From: Oscillospiraceae bacterium
Lineage (GTDB): Bacteria > Bacillota > Clostridia > Oscillospirales > Ruminococcaceae
Assembly: GCA_020024615.1 (NCBI GenBank)
Contig: JAHHTP010000005.1
Coordinates: forward strand, 1-64,000
Reading direction: 5' to 3'
DNA length: 64,000 nucleotides
Below are positions 43,911 through 52,333 of the stretch, in pieces (the first letter of the stretch is position 1; the number at the start of each line of letters is the position of its first letter). The notes under the pieces are model-generated. The model ran no database searches. It was not told the origin of the DNA and saw nothing but the letters and a program-made list of their open reading frames with translations. The position numbers were made by a program, and so were the translations under genes.

Positions 43911-43939
43911 TTGACAGGTAATGTAAATTCGTCTATAAT
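43911..43939 (+). promoter_or_regulatory. Promoter of the citrate synthase gene
   Basis: TTGACA (43911-43916), 17 bp, TATAAT (43934-43939): a consensus promoter with a leader of about 55 nt. Confidence 0.85.
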
Positions 43940-43998
43940 AGATTTAACTTCATGCTAACAATGGCAAATACCAAATAGAGTCAGAAAGGAAACCTGTC

Positions 43999-45357
43999 AT
44001 GCTATCCGTCAATCAGGAACAGAAAGAACTGCTGCTGAAATTCAGCAAAAATCTACAACAACCGAAAATCACTTCTGAGCAGTATATCACCTATAATATT
44101 AAACGCGGTCTGCGTAATGCAGACGGTACCGGTGTTATGGCAGGTATTACCAGCATCTGTAATGTACATGGTTATGTTATTAATGAGGGCGAACGAGAAC
44201 CGATTCCGGGTCAGCTTTTCTTTCGCGGCTATAACATCCGTGAAATCGTAAAAAACTGTCAGGAAAATGACCGCTTCGGGTTTGAAGAAGTCATGTATTT
44301 ACTGCTGTTCGGGGCTTTGCCAGATGAACAGACGTTAAATGAATTCTGTACCATGATCAAACAGCTGCGCCATCTGCCGGAGGGATTTGCTGAAGATATG
44401 ATTATCAAAGCTCCATCCCCAAATATTATGAACAAAATGGCGCGTTCGGTGTTGGCACTCTACTCCTATGACCATGATGTCGAAAACTCAACCATTGAAA
44501 AAGAACTAGAAATCGCAGTAAACTTAATTGCAAAGATGTCGGTCATCATGGTCGATGCCTATCAGGTAAAACGCCGTTACTATGACGGGGAAACAATGTA
44601 CTTTCATCCACTGCGTGACAACGAAAGCTTTGCAGAAAGCATTCTTTCCATGTTGCGTCCAGACAGAGAATACACTCACGAAGAAGCAATGCTTCTGGAT
44701 CTATGTTTAATCCTGCATGCTGAGCATGGCGGCGGTAACAACTCCACCTTTGCTTCCCGTGTTTTAACCTCTACCGGAACCGACGCTTATTCTGCTATTG
44801 CAGCCGGTATTGGTGCGTTGAAAGGTCCAAAGCACGGCGGCGCAAACATCAAAGTTATGGAAATGGTTTCCCACTTTGAACAGGATGTACAAGACATTAA
44901 CGATAGAGAACAGGTTGCAGCCTATATCGAAAAACTTCTGGATAAAGAAGTGGGGGACCACTCCGGCTTAGTATATGGTATGGGACATGCCGTATATACC
45001 CTTTCTGATCCGCGTGCCCAGCTTCTAAAAGAAGCAGCTAAAAAAGTAGTTCAGGGCACCGAATTAGAGCGAAACTTCCGTTTGCTGGAACTCATTGAAG
45101 AATTAACTCCAGAAATCTATGCACGCAAAAAAGAAAATAGTAAACCAATGTGCGCCAATGTTGATTTATACTCTGGCCTGGTTTACCAGTCTCTGAAAAT
45201 CCCGGTAGACCTGTACACCCCACTATTTGCTGTAGCGAGAATGTGTGGCTGGGCTGCACATCGCATGGAAGAAATCATGTCTGGCAGTCGCATCATGCGT
45301 CCAGCATACAAATCCATCGCCAAACCGCGTACCTATATTCCATTGAAAAACAGATAA
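43999..45357 (+). CDS. Citrate synthase
   Basis: Joins oxaloacetate and acetyl-CoA. The 452 aa protein has the family signatures: HAEHGGGNNSTFASRV (the first catalytic His), GALKGPKHGGAN (second His region), GMGHAVYTLSDPRA and the C-terminal RPAYKSIA. The segment FFRGYNIREIV near residue 75 and the length place it with the longer clostridial citrate/2-methylcitrate synthases. No aconitase or isocitrate dehydrogenase gene lies beside it. It has a strong own promoter and terminator, so it is expressed alone, perhaps for glutamate synthesis. Confidence 0.93.
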   Translation: MLSVNQEQKELLLKFSKNLQQPKITSEQYITYNIKRGLRNADGTGVMAGITSICNVHGYVINEGEREPIPGQLFFRGYNIREIVKNCQENDRFGFEEVMYLLLFGALPDEQTLNEFCTMIKQLRHLPEGFAEDMIIKAPSPNIMNKMARSVLALYSYDHDVENSTIEKELEIAVNLIAKMSVIMVDAYQVKRRYYDGETMYFHPLRDNESFAESILSMLRPDREYTHEEAMLLDLCLILHAEHGGGNNSTFASRVLTSTGTDAYSAIAAGIGALKGPKHGGANIKVMEMVSHFEQDVQDINDREQVAAYIEKLLDKEVGDHSGLVYGMGHAVYTLSDPRAQLLKEAAKKVVQGTELERNFRLLELIEELTPEIYARKKENSKPMCANVDLYSGLVYQSLKIPVDLYTPLFAVARMCGWAAHRMEEIMSGSRIMRPAYKSIAKPRTYIPLKNR

Positions 45358-45366
45358 ACCTCACAC

Positions 45367-45392
45367 AAGGATCACTTTCACTGGTGATCCTT
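45367..45392 (+). terminator. Intrinsic terminator after citrate synthase
   Basis: AAGGATCAC / GTGATCCTT stem with an 8 nt loop, followed by TTTTCATTT. Confidence 0.85.
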
Positions 45393-45434
45393 TTTCATTT
45401 GCGCTTTATTCACAGTTCAGTTATATCTTGTTCC

Positions 45435-45463
45435 TTGCTATCCATTCGCATCTGTTATATAAT
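45435..45463 (+). promoter_or_regulatory. Promoter of the serine hydrolase gene
   Basis: TTGCTA (45435-45440), 17 bp, TATAAT (45458-45463), with a leader of only about 15-20 nt. Confidence 0.6.
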
Positions 45464-45484
45464 AAAAGAAAAGGGGGGATTGAT

Positions 45485-46921
45485 ATGATCCATTCATTCA
45501 AACAGCAATCGCCGGAATCGCTTGGTATTTCATCCAAAGCGATTATTAAATTTATAGAAACGGCAAAAAAGAAAAATTTTAATCTGCACTCGGCCATGCT
45601 GCTGCGACATGGGAAAACCGCACTGGAATGTTATTTCAAACCTTATGCGGCGGATAAGGTGCATATTCTGTATTCATTGAGTAAAAGTTTTACCTCTACA
45701 GCGGTCGGATTTGCTGTTCAGGAGGGACTTCTTTCCATTGAAGATTATGCCGTTGACTTCTTTGCTGACACCCTGCCGTGCAATCCCTGCGATAATATGC
45801 GAAAAGTCAAGATTCGGCATCTATTGTCTATGGCTTCCGGCCATTCAATAGCACCACAGATTTTTGATAAAAGTGACTGGACTTACCACTTTTTAACCAG
45901 CTATGTTGACAAAGAACCTGGTAGTTTGTTTGTCTATAATTCTGGCGCTACCTACCTGATTTCAGCAATCATTCAAAAAGTAACTGGGGAAACTGTCACG
46001 GATTACTTAAAGCCGCGTCTATTTGAACCACTCGGCTTTTCAGAAAATATCTGGTGGGAACAATCCCCAAACGGTGTAGATTGCGGTGGATTTGGCCTTA
46101 ACCTTACCACCCGTGATATTGCAAAATTCGGACAGTTTTTATTACAGCGCGGCAGATGGAATGGGCAGCAACTATTAAACGCCGAATGGATTGATATGGC
46201 CACTTCCAAACATATTGACAACTATGGTACACTGGACTGGGGCTGTGGCTATGGATTTCAGTTCTGGAGATGCCAACCGGAAGGCGTATTCCGTGGTGAT
46301 GGTGCTTTCGGTCAGTTTTGTGTTGTTATGCCAGAACAGGATGCTGTTTTCGTCACCACTGCTGGTACCGAAGATATGCAGCAATGCCTGACCGCTGTCT
46401 GGGAAATTCTACTTCCAGCAATGCAGGAAAATGCTCTACCGGAAGATGAATCAGAATATCAAAAACTACTTGATCTATGTGATAATTTACAGGTTCCGGT
46501 CGATTTTAAATTCAAATCTGCCAAAATCAAGGTAAATGATATCACCTACCAGCTTTCCGAAAACCCAATCGGCTTTACCAGCTTGACGGCGCATTTCGGA
46601 AAATCCAAAGATACCCTAATCTTTACCACAGCAAAAGGAGAATTCCATTGTGAAATCGATCATCACGGATTTACCGATAACAAATACCCAGATGATATTA
46701 CCATTTCACAATTCGATCCATTTTATCTGAATCATTGTGCTGCTGGCGGATGGCTGAATGATACCACCTACCGACTGTATCTGTACGCTACTTATGATGC
46801 TTCTTTTGATATCATAGAACTGACTTTCTATCCGGATACGAAAATCGTGAAACTGCATTTCACCAGAACCATGGATATGGAACCATATGATTTCATAATA
46901 TTTGGTGCTGCTGTCGAATAA
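45485..46921 (+). CDS. Serine hydrolase of the beta-lactamase/class C PBP fold
   Basis: A 478 aa protein. The nucleophile motif SxxK is SLSK (Ser64-Lys67), the second motif starts YNS (VYNSGATYLI), and a GDGAFGQ stretch near 290 is at the third-motif position. These residues mark the serine-beta-lactamase/D-peptidase/esterase group (COG1680). There is no signal peptide, so it should act in the cytoplasm, which argues against a classic beta-lactamase and towards an esterase or peptidase. The C-terminal 130 residues form an extra beta-rich domain. The start at 45485 has a strong AAGGGGGG site. Confidence 0.85.
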   Translation: MIHSFKQQSPESLGISSKAIIKFIETAKKKNFNLHSAMLLRHGKTALECYFKPYAADKVHILYSLSKSFTSTAVGFAVQEGLLSIEDYAVDFFADTLPCNPCDNMRKVKIRHLLSMASGHSIAPQIFDKSDWTYHFLTSYVDKEPGSLFVYNSGATYLISAIIQKVTGETVTDYLKPRLFEPLGFSENIWWEQSPNGVDCGGFGLNLTTRDIAKFGQFLLQRGRWNGQQLLNAEWIDMATSKHIDNYGTLDWGCGYGFQFWRCQPEGVFRGDGAFGQFCVVMPEQDAVFVTTAGTEDMQQCLTAVWEILLPAMQENALPEDESEYQKLLDLCDNLQVPVDFKFKSAKIKVNDITYQLSENPIGFTSLTAHFGKSKDTLIFTTAKGEFHCEIDHHGFTDNKYPDDITISQFDPFYLNHCAAGGWLNDTTYRLYLYATYDASFDIIELTFYPDTKIVKLHFTRTMDMEPYDFIIFGAAVE

Positions 46922-46931
46922 ACGCACAAAT

Positions 46932-46982
46932 CCCTCCCAAAGAACATAGTATGCTGTAAAGATTCTATGCGCTTTCGGAGGG
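46932..46982 (+). promoter_or_regulatory. Hairpin that can mask the next gene's ribosome site
   Basis: CCCTCC (46932-46937) can pair with GGAGGG (46977-46982), which is the Shine-Dalgarno of the gene starting at 46986. The stem continues with AAAG/CTTT and CATAG/CTATG. It may be a translational control element, a terminator without a T run for the hydrolase gene, or both. Confidence 0.5.
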
Positions 46983-46985
46983 ATT

Positions 46986-47588
46986 ATGATATATTCTCTT
47001 TTTCATGACCTGCTCCCAGTCATTGGCCTCTGTCTGGGAGCAAACTTAGATCTGCTGTTTGCCGCCACTTCCCGGTATGAACTATTGCAAAACGGAAAAT
47101 CTTTCTGCAATCTACTATGCATCTCTGGAGCATCCACCTTGATGACAACCATAAGCACTATATGCGGTATGTGGATTGCACCTGTTTTTCCACCAACTGC
47201 TGCAAAACAGATTTCTGGTGCAGTGTTGATTCTGCTTTCCCTTTTTGCTTTGGGAAAATCCTTTCAAAAACAGAAAAAACCATCCTGTCAATCGGTTAAA
47301 ATCATTCTTCTTTCATTCTTGCTTTCACTCAACAATATCGGTCCTGGAATTGCTGCTGGCGTTGCGGGACTGTCGCCCGTTTTAATGTTTGCCTGTACCT
47401 TGTGTTTTACATTAACAGCCTGTTATCTGGGAATTCATTTATCAAAAAAGCTGCTCTCGTGTCTTACCGAAAGCAGCCTGGAACGAATCTCAAATTGTAT
47501 TTTACTCTTTATTGGCCTCTGCCAACTGGGCCTCTTCCACTTCTTGTTCGACCTCATCTCCTGGACCGTCCAATTTTTTACGCATTAA
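46986..47588 (+). CDS. Six-helix membrane protein, MntP/YtaF-like
   Basis: A 200 aa protein with six hydrophobic segments and a two-fold internal similarity (LCLGANLDLLFAATSRYEL versus FLLSLNNIGPGIAAGVAGL), as in the MntP manganese exporter and the sporulation protein YtaF. One Asp is kept in the first half; the matching position in the second half is Asn, so transport of manganese is uncertain. The ribosome site GGAGGG is only 3 bp from ATG and lies in the hairpin just upstream. The last 87 bp overlap the convergent MFS gene, an uncommon arrangement. Confidence 0.68.
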   Translation: MIYSLFHDLLPVIGLCLGANLDLLFAATSRYELLQNGKSFCNLLCISGASTLMTTISTICGMWIAPVFPPTAAKQISGAVLILLSLFALGKSFQKQKKPSCQSVKIILLSFLLSLNNIGPGIAAGVAGLSPVLMFACTLCFTLTACYLGIHLSKKLLSCLTESSLERISNCILLFIGLCQLGLFHFLFDLISWTVQFFTH

Positions 47589-48908
47589 AATAATGTATAA
47601 AACAATACCAAGCGACAAAATGCTCTGAATAAAAATTAACATCTGGATACCATCAATTTTTAAGAACAGCAGATTGAAAACCCGATTTTCGGTGGCTGCG
47701 ATAAACGCTGTACCTACCATCTGACCCAGCAACGCAAATACATTGGATGCTAGTGAATGGAATGCAAGACAGGTGGTTCTATCCTTAACCGGCATATGAA
47801 TCCAAGCCAGATTTGCAAAGGTGAGGTTCAAACCTGTACCGATAATATGCTGTGAAATTCTCAGGATCGGGTATAAAATGGATACATTTTCCTTAGTAAA
47901 AAACAGGATAATCCATAAGCCGATGCTCTGAAAAAACATATTCAGAATCAACGGACCAAACATGGAATGATGCGCCAAATATCTTCTCCACAACGGAACC
48001 ATCAAAAACAGGAAAATGCAGTACAGCGAGTCAATCGTGGTAATCTCACCATAAGAAACTTCCATTGGTCCGAGCACATATGCAGAAAATGCAGATGAAG
48101 AAAGAAAACATACAAAGTTCCAAATGTAAACAATCGCTACGGTTGCAAGGAAAATCTTATAACGGAACGGCTCTCTGATAATGGCAACCAGAGAAGTACC
48201 GCTTCCAGTATTGACATATTCCGGCTCCTTTGGTCGGGTCAGGAAATAAATCTCAATCAGCGACAATACAAAACCAATCATACGCAGAATGACGATAAAC
48301 ATAATCTCCTGCTCTTTTCCGAAGGATGTAACAAAGGATGCCAGCTGACCAGATAATAATACGGTCAACGCCTGCACAGCACCATTGATAATCATCTGTA
48401 AGGATAGATAGTTGGTACGCATCTGATTGTCGCCCATATAATTCATGTGCCATGCAGAAAATCCTGGAGAAGTAATATTTGCAATCGTACCAGCAACAAA
48501 AACAAATATACACAACACCACAATTTTACCATCCGTTGAAAGTGGGAAAAACGGAAGCAATGTGATACCCAGTATATTGACCGTATGATAGATCAAACGC
48601 GTAATAATCAATACCTTTTTTCGTTTTTTAAACCGATTCAAAAACATCGGTGAAAAAATATTGAAAAATCCTGTGATCAGCGAAATCGTACCAACAATAC
48701 CGATATTGACAATATCTATTCCCATTGCCAACAGGAATCCGGTATAAAATGTACCGCCGATAATGGAATTGAAAATTGTACCTAAAACGCCTGAAAAGAT
48801 AATCTGTGCACGAGATTTTCCCATTTCATCTTTAGAAAATACTTCGCCCCATGTTGAATTCTGCATCCAGACTTTCGGATTTAAATTTCGTATGCTTATT
48901 TTTGCCAT
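47502..48908 (-). CDS. MFS transporter
   Basis: A 468 aa major facilitator with twelve predicted helices. An N-terminal block FSGVLGTIFNSIIGGTFYTGFLL leads, and the loop between helices 2 and 3 has RFKKRKKVLI. The sequence resembles the uncharacterised MFS group of gut Clostridia, with no clear substrate. The C-terminal tail is acidic (EVEQEVEEAQLAEANKE) and is encoded in the overlap with the convergent membrane protein gene. The start at 48908 has AGGGGAC before it; the longer frame to 48968 begins in the promoter. Confidence 0.83.
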   Translation of the reverse strand: MAKISIRNLNPKVWMQNSTWGEVFSKDEMGKSRAQIIFSGVLGTIFNSIIGGTFYTGFLLAMGIDIVNIGIVGTISLITGFFNIFSPMFLNRFKKRKKVLIITRLIYHTVNILGITLLPFFPLSTDGKIVVLCIFVFVAGTIANITSPGFSAWHMNYMGDNQMRTNYLSLQMIINGAVQALTVLLSGQLASFVTSFGKEQEIMFIVILRMIGFVLSLIEIYFLTRPKEPEYVNTGSGTSLVAIIREPFRYKIFLATVAIVYIWNFVCFLSSSAFSAYVLGPMEVSYGEITTIDSLYCIFLFLMVPLWRRYLAHHSMFGPLILNMFFQSIGLWIILFFTKENVSILYPILRISQHIIGTGLNLTFANLAWIHMPVKDRTTCLAFHSLASNVFALLGQMVGTAFIAATENRVFNLLFLKIDGIQMLIFIQSILSLGIVLYIILMRKKLDGPGDEVEQEVEEAQLAEANKE

Positions 48909-48956
48909 ATAAACGTCCCCTAATTTACGATACTCGATGGTCAGCCATCTGTTAGC

Positions 48957-48985
48957 ATAATACCACAACTATTATCAAATTTCAA
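48957..48985 (-). promoter_or_regulatory. Promoter of the MFS gene
   Basis: TTGAAA (48980-48985), 17 bp, TATTAT (48957-48962) on the minus strand. Confidence 0.6.
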
Positions 48986-49056
48986 CCGCTTTTATTATTT
49001 TTCCTGCGTTAATTTTTACCAACCGTGTCAACTAAATTCTGTTAAAACAACCAATT

Positions 49057-49971
49057 TTATTTAATTTTCATCCGACTCATAAAATCCTTACTGGAATACT
49101 TTGACGCCCGGTTGAATCGGCCAAGCCGAATGGGATCACTCAAATTTTCAGTCGGACAAAGGTAATTTACCTTTTCCTCACAGGTAAATGCAAACCTGAA
49201 TCCCATCTGATGCAGCAGAGGGTAGGACTGTTTACAAATCGCTCCGAACGGATAAGCAAAGCAATCCGGCCGGTACCCCAAATTTTGTTCCATTGCGTTT
49301 GAAAGAGTTGTCAAATCCTGCAAGATTGCATCGCAATAGTGCTTTTCAGTCTCACCTGTATTGATGGAAATCCCATACCTCTCCCCCTTTCCTTTTGCTT
49401 TATGCAAATTATAGGTATGACTGCCCAGTTCTATCAAACCAGATTCCTTCATTTCTTTTAACTGCTGCCATGTCATATGTGCATAATTGACATCCTGCTT
49501 TTCCCCATCTGAATACAGTTGGGTGTAATATCCCAGAATAAAGCAGACTGCCGGCATATGATATTGTTTGAGCAACGGATATGCATAGGTATAGACACTG
49601 TAATACCCATCATCAAAGGTTAGCAGCACACTTTTTTCCGGCAGATCAGACTTTCCGGCATAATAATCCCGTAGCTGCTGCATGGAAATTGCTGTATACC
49701 CCCTACTTTGCAGTTCCTTTAAATCCGATTCAAACTGCACCGGAGAAATGGTATAATCTCCAAGCTTCTGCCCATTTTCAGACAGATGATGATACATGAT
49801 TACCGGAAGCAAAACTGTATCTGTCGGTTGAGCAGAAGTGTGTACAGAATTTGTGGAAATTTTCCATACCGCACCACCTGCCAATAACCCCAGACAAAGG
49901 ACACACGCCAAACAAACCGCCCATGCCTTCACTCTAATCAATCCAAATCTTCGCACAAAATCTACCCCCAT
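49057..49971 (-). CDS. Membrane-anchored polysaccharide deacetylase
   Basis: A 304 aa NodB-family deacetylase. An N-terminal hydrophobic anchor (WAVCLACVLCLGLLAGGAVW) exports the domain. Motif 1 is LLTFDDGYYS, the metal motif is SHTYNLH, and the N-terminal MYHHLSENG is typical of the PdaC/IcaB-like group acting on cell-wall or exopolysaccharide N-acetyl groups. The start is uncertain: ATG at 49971 and at 49998 both lack a good ribosome site, while a GTG at 49956 follows GGGGG. Whichever is used, the 5' end is divergent from the QueG-like gene, and the two may overlap. Confidence 0.85.
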   Translation of the reverse strand: MGVDFVRRFGLIRVKAWAVCLACVLCLGLLAGGAVWKISTNSVHTSAQPTDTVLLPVIMYHHLSENGQKLGDYTISPVQFESDLKELQSRGYTAISMQQLRDYYAGKSDLPEKSVLLTFDDGYYSVYTYAYPLLKQYHMPAVCFILGYYTQLYSDGEKQDVNYAHMTWQQLKEMKESGLIELGSHTYNLHKAKGKGERYGISINTGETEKHYCDAILQDLTTLSNAMEQNLGYRPDCFAYPFGAICKQSYPLLHQMGFRFAFTCEEKVNYLCPTENLSDPIRLGRFNRASKYSSKDFMSRMKIK

Positions 49972-49987
49972 TCGAAAGGAAAACAAA

Positions 49988-50785
49988 ATGCAAAACATCT
50001 TATCCCAACTGATGCAAAAACATCATATTCCCGTCTTTGGCTGTATTCCGTATGCTTCGGTATCTGATCATCTGATTCCATGCCGTGCTATAAAGCGCAT
50101 TCCGCAACATGCAAAAACCGTTATTATGATGCTGTTTCCCTATTATGTTGCACCATTTGAACAAAGAAACATTTCATTATATGCAGTGATCCCTGATTAT
50201 CATGCCATTGTTGGAGAAATCCTGTCGGGACTTGCCGCAGACTGTAAAGAAATATTTGGCTGTGAATTTGAACCGTTTACTGACAGTACGCCCATTCCTG
50301 AGGTGGTAGCAGCAGCAAAAGCGGGTCTTGGCGTAATTGGACAAAATGGGCTGCTACTACATGAACAATACGGTTCCTACTGCTTTATCGGAGAACTCAT
50401 TACGGATATGGATTTTCATGCCATCTGTCAACCAACAAAATCCTGTATTGGCTGCGGTGCCTGTAAGCGAAACTGTCCACAGGCAGCGATTGGTGAAAAC
50501 ACAAGAGATTACACGGTATGTCTATCTGCTATCACGCAAAAGAAAAAAAATTTGACCGATGCCGAACAGCAGGCCATTGCAAAAAGCGGCTTTGTATGGG
50601 GGTGTGACCGCTGTCAAGATGTATGTCCCTACAACCGACATCCAAAGCAAACTGAAATCCCAGCTTTCCTGCATGGTGCTGTGCCAGTGATTACTGAAGA
50701 AAATGTGGACAAGTTGTTTGCTGATCGAGCCTTTGCATGGCGTGGGGAGGCTGTTATCAAACGAAATTTATCACTAATTAAATAA
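49988..50785 (+). CDS. Short QueG-like 4Fe-4S protein (epoxyqueuosine reductase family)
   Basis: A 265 aa iron-sulfur protein related to QueG, which reduces epoxyqueuosine in tRNA. It has the conserved AAAKAGLGVIGQNGLLL and GSYCFIGELITD blocks and two 4Fe-4S motifs (CIGCGACKRNCP and CDRCQDVCPYN). QueG is usually about 310-390 aa with a C-terminal helical-repeat part; that part is absent here, and the segment between the clusters diverges. It may be a paralogue with another role. The start has AAAGGA upstream; longer frames to 49838 run antisense into the deacetylase gene. A terminator follows. Confidence 0.78.
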   Translation: MQNILSQLMQKHHIPVFGCIPYASVSDHLIPCRAIKRIPQHAKTVIMMLFPYYVAPFEQRNISLYAVIPDYHAIVGEILSGLAADCKEIFGCEFEPFTDSTPIPEVVAAAKAGLGVIGQNGLLLHEQYGSYCFIGELITDMDFHAICQPTKSCIGCGACKRNCPQAAIGENTRDYTVCLSAITQKKKNLTDAEQQAIAKSGFVWGCDRCQDVCPYNRHPKQTEIPAFLHGAVPVITEENVDKLFADRAFAWRGEAVIKRNLSLIK

Positions 50786-50790
50786 AAATG

Positions 50791-50817
50791 CCCGCCACAA
50801 GTTTAAACTGTGGCGGG
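50791..50817. terminator. Bidirectional intrinsic terminator
   Basis: A perfect CCCGCCAC / GTGGCGGG stem with an 11 nt loop between the convergent QueG-like and flotillin genes. T-rich tracts flank both sides. Confidence 0.8.
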
Positions 50818-50838
50818 TTTATATTGTGGATAAAGTTA

Positions 50839-52308
50839 TTATTGTTTATCCAATACCGTATCAATTAGATCACTTTGTTCCGGTGTTAAAGAAACTTTAT
50901 CCGGATTGGATATGTTAATATTGCGGTTAACCTTAGCATCGTAGCTATCTGCACGAACAATATCCGTCAAATCAATGCCCGTGGTTTCCTTTACACTCTC
51001 AAACAGCTTAGCCATAACGATTGGCACATTTTCTGCCACACCTGACACACCATTTCCGTCACCACCAATGATAGTGACCTTGTCAATCGCAGCCATTGGC
51101 TCGGCAATCTTGCCAGCAATATCCGGCAATATTTTAATGAGCATTTCACCCATTGCGGCATTATTATAAAGCTGATATGCCTCCGCTTTCTTGCGCATTG
51201 CCTCTGCTTCTGCAAGACCTTTCTGACGAATGGCCTCTGCTTCTGCAAGACCTACCATGCGAATACCTTCTGCTTCCTGCACTTTAGAAAACTTCTGTGC
51301 CTCCGCCTGACGCTCCTCTTCGAATTTAAGAGCCTCAGCCTGTTTCTGACGCTGATACAGCTCTGCATCAGCTTTCTTTTTCACCGTTGCATTTAATTCT
51401 TGCTCCTGAACCTCAGCTTCTTTGGTCTTTAATTCAATCGCTTTTTCCTGTGCAGCAATGTTTGCGTTTGCAGCAGCAATCTCAATCGTCTTGCGCTGCT
51501 CCTCTTTTTGAATCTCATAAGCTGCATCTGCCTCTGCTTTTTTAACATCTTCCTGTTTCTTCAGTTCAGACTGACGGATAGCCAGTTCAGTATTACGCTG
51601 GGAAATAATCATTTGTGCCTGTACATAAGCATCGTTTGCCTGACGGTCAGCCTCCGCTTTGGAGATTGCAACCTCTTTATCAGCAGTTGCCTTTGCAATC
51701 GCAGCACTCTTTTTAATTTGGCTTATATTGTCAATACCCAGATCATCAATAACCCCATTGGAATCAGAGAAATTCTGTACATTAAAGGAAATAATATCCA
51801 GACCCATTGCTGCAAGATCCGGTGCAGCATTTTCCTTAACCAGCTCTGCAAATTTCTGACGGTCACTGACCATCTCCTTTAATTCCATGCGTCCAACGAT
51901 TTCACGCATATTACCTTCTAAAACTTCTCTTGCAACCGCACCAATATATTCGGTTTTCTGATTTAAGAAGTTCTGTGCTGCAAGTTTCATTTTTTCTGGG
52001 TCATCCGAAACTTTAACATTGACAGCAGCATCAACCAGAATATTGATATAATCTGCGGTTGGAACAGCACTTGAAGTTTTCACATCAATCGGAATCAGTT
52101 TTAAACTGAGTTTATCCAAACGCTCCAGAATCGGAATTTTGATACAGGATTTACCGACTACTACCTTACGACGCAAACCAGAAACGATATATGCGGTATC
52201 TGGCGGTGCTTTTAAGTAGCCTACAAACAGAAAAATCACAATCAAAACAGCAAGGACAATCAAAATCGGCGTGATAAAAACTCCAAAAACAGATAATACA
52301 TCAGGCAT
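50839..52308 (-). CDS. Flotillin-like SPFH domain protein
   Basis: A 489 aa membrane scaffold protein. One N-terminal hairpin-like segment (ITPILIVLAVLIVIFLFVGYL) is followed by an SPFH domain (about residues 35-210), then a long Ala/Glu/Lys coiled coil (about 210-400) with EAEA repeats typical of FloT, and a C-terminal region. Flotillins organise membrane microdomains and affect protein secretion and fluidity. No NfeD gene is beside it. It lies 25 bp after galK on the same strand and is likely read from the same transcript. Confidence 0.93.
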   Translation of the reverse strand: MPDVLSVFGVFITPILIVLAVLIVIFLFVGYLKAPPDTAYIVSGLRRKVVVGKSCIKIPILERLDKLSLKLIPIDVKTSSAVPTADYINILVDAAVNVKVSDDPEKMKLAAQNFLNQKTEYIGAVAREVLEGNMREIVGRMELKEMVSDRQKFAELVKENAAPDLAAMGLDIISFNVQNFSDSNGVIDDLGIDNISQIKKSAAIAKATADKEVAISKAEADRQANDAYVQAQMIISQRNTELAIRQSELKKQEDVKKAEADAAYEIQKEEQRKTIEIAAANANIAAQEKAIELKTKEAEVQEQELNATVKKKADAELYQRQKQAEALKFEEERQAEAQKFSKVQEAEGIRMVGLAEAEAIRQKGLAEAEAMRKKAEAYQLYNNAAMGEMLIKILPDIAGKIAEPMAAIDKVTIIGGDGNGVSGVAENVPIVMAKLFESVKETTGIDLTDIVRADSYDAKVNRNINISNPDKVSLTPEQSDLIDTVLDKQ

Positions 52309-52333
52309 AGTTATTTCCCCCTTTTAAAAAATA

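Noticed and set aside
45485..46921. Beta-lactamase resistance gene
   Set aside because: It has the SxxK fold but no signal peptide and an extra C-terminal domain; a resistance role cannot be supported.
46922..46985. yybP-ykoY manganese riboswitch before the MntP-like gene
   Set aside because: The region is only about 64 nt and shows a single hairpin without the conserved loops of that riboswitch.
49838..49987. N-terminal extension of the QueG-like protein
   Set aside because: It is antisense to the deacetylase gene, and the ATG at 49988 has a clear ribosome site and the family N-terminus.
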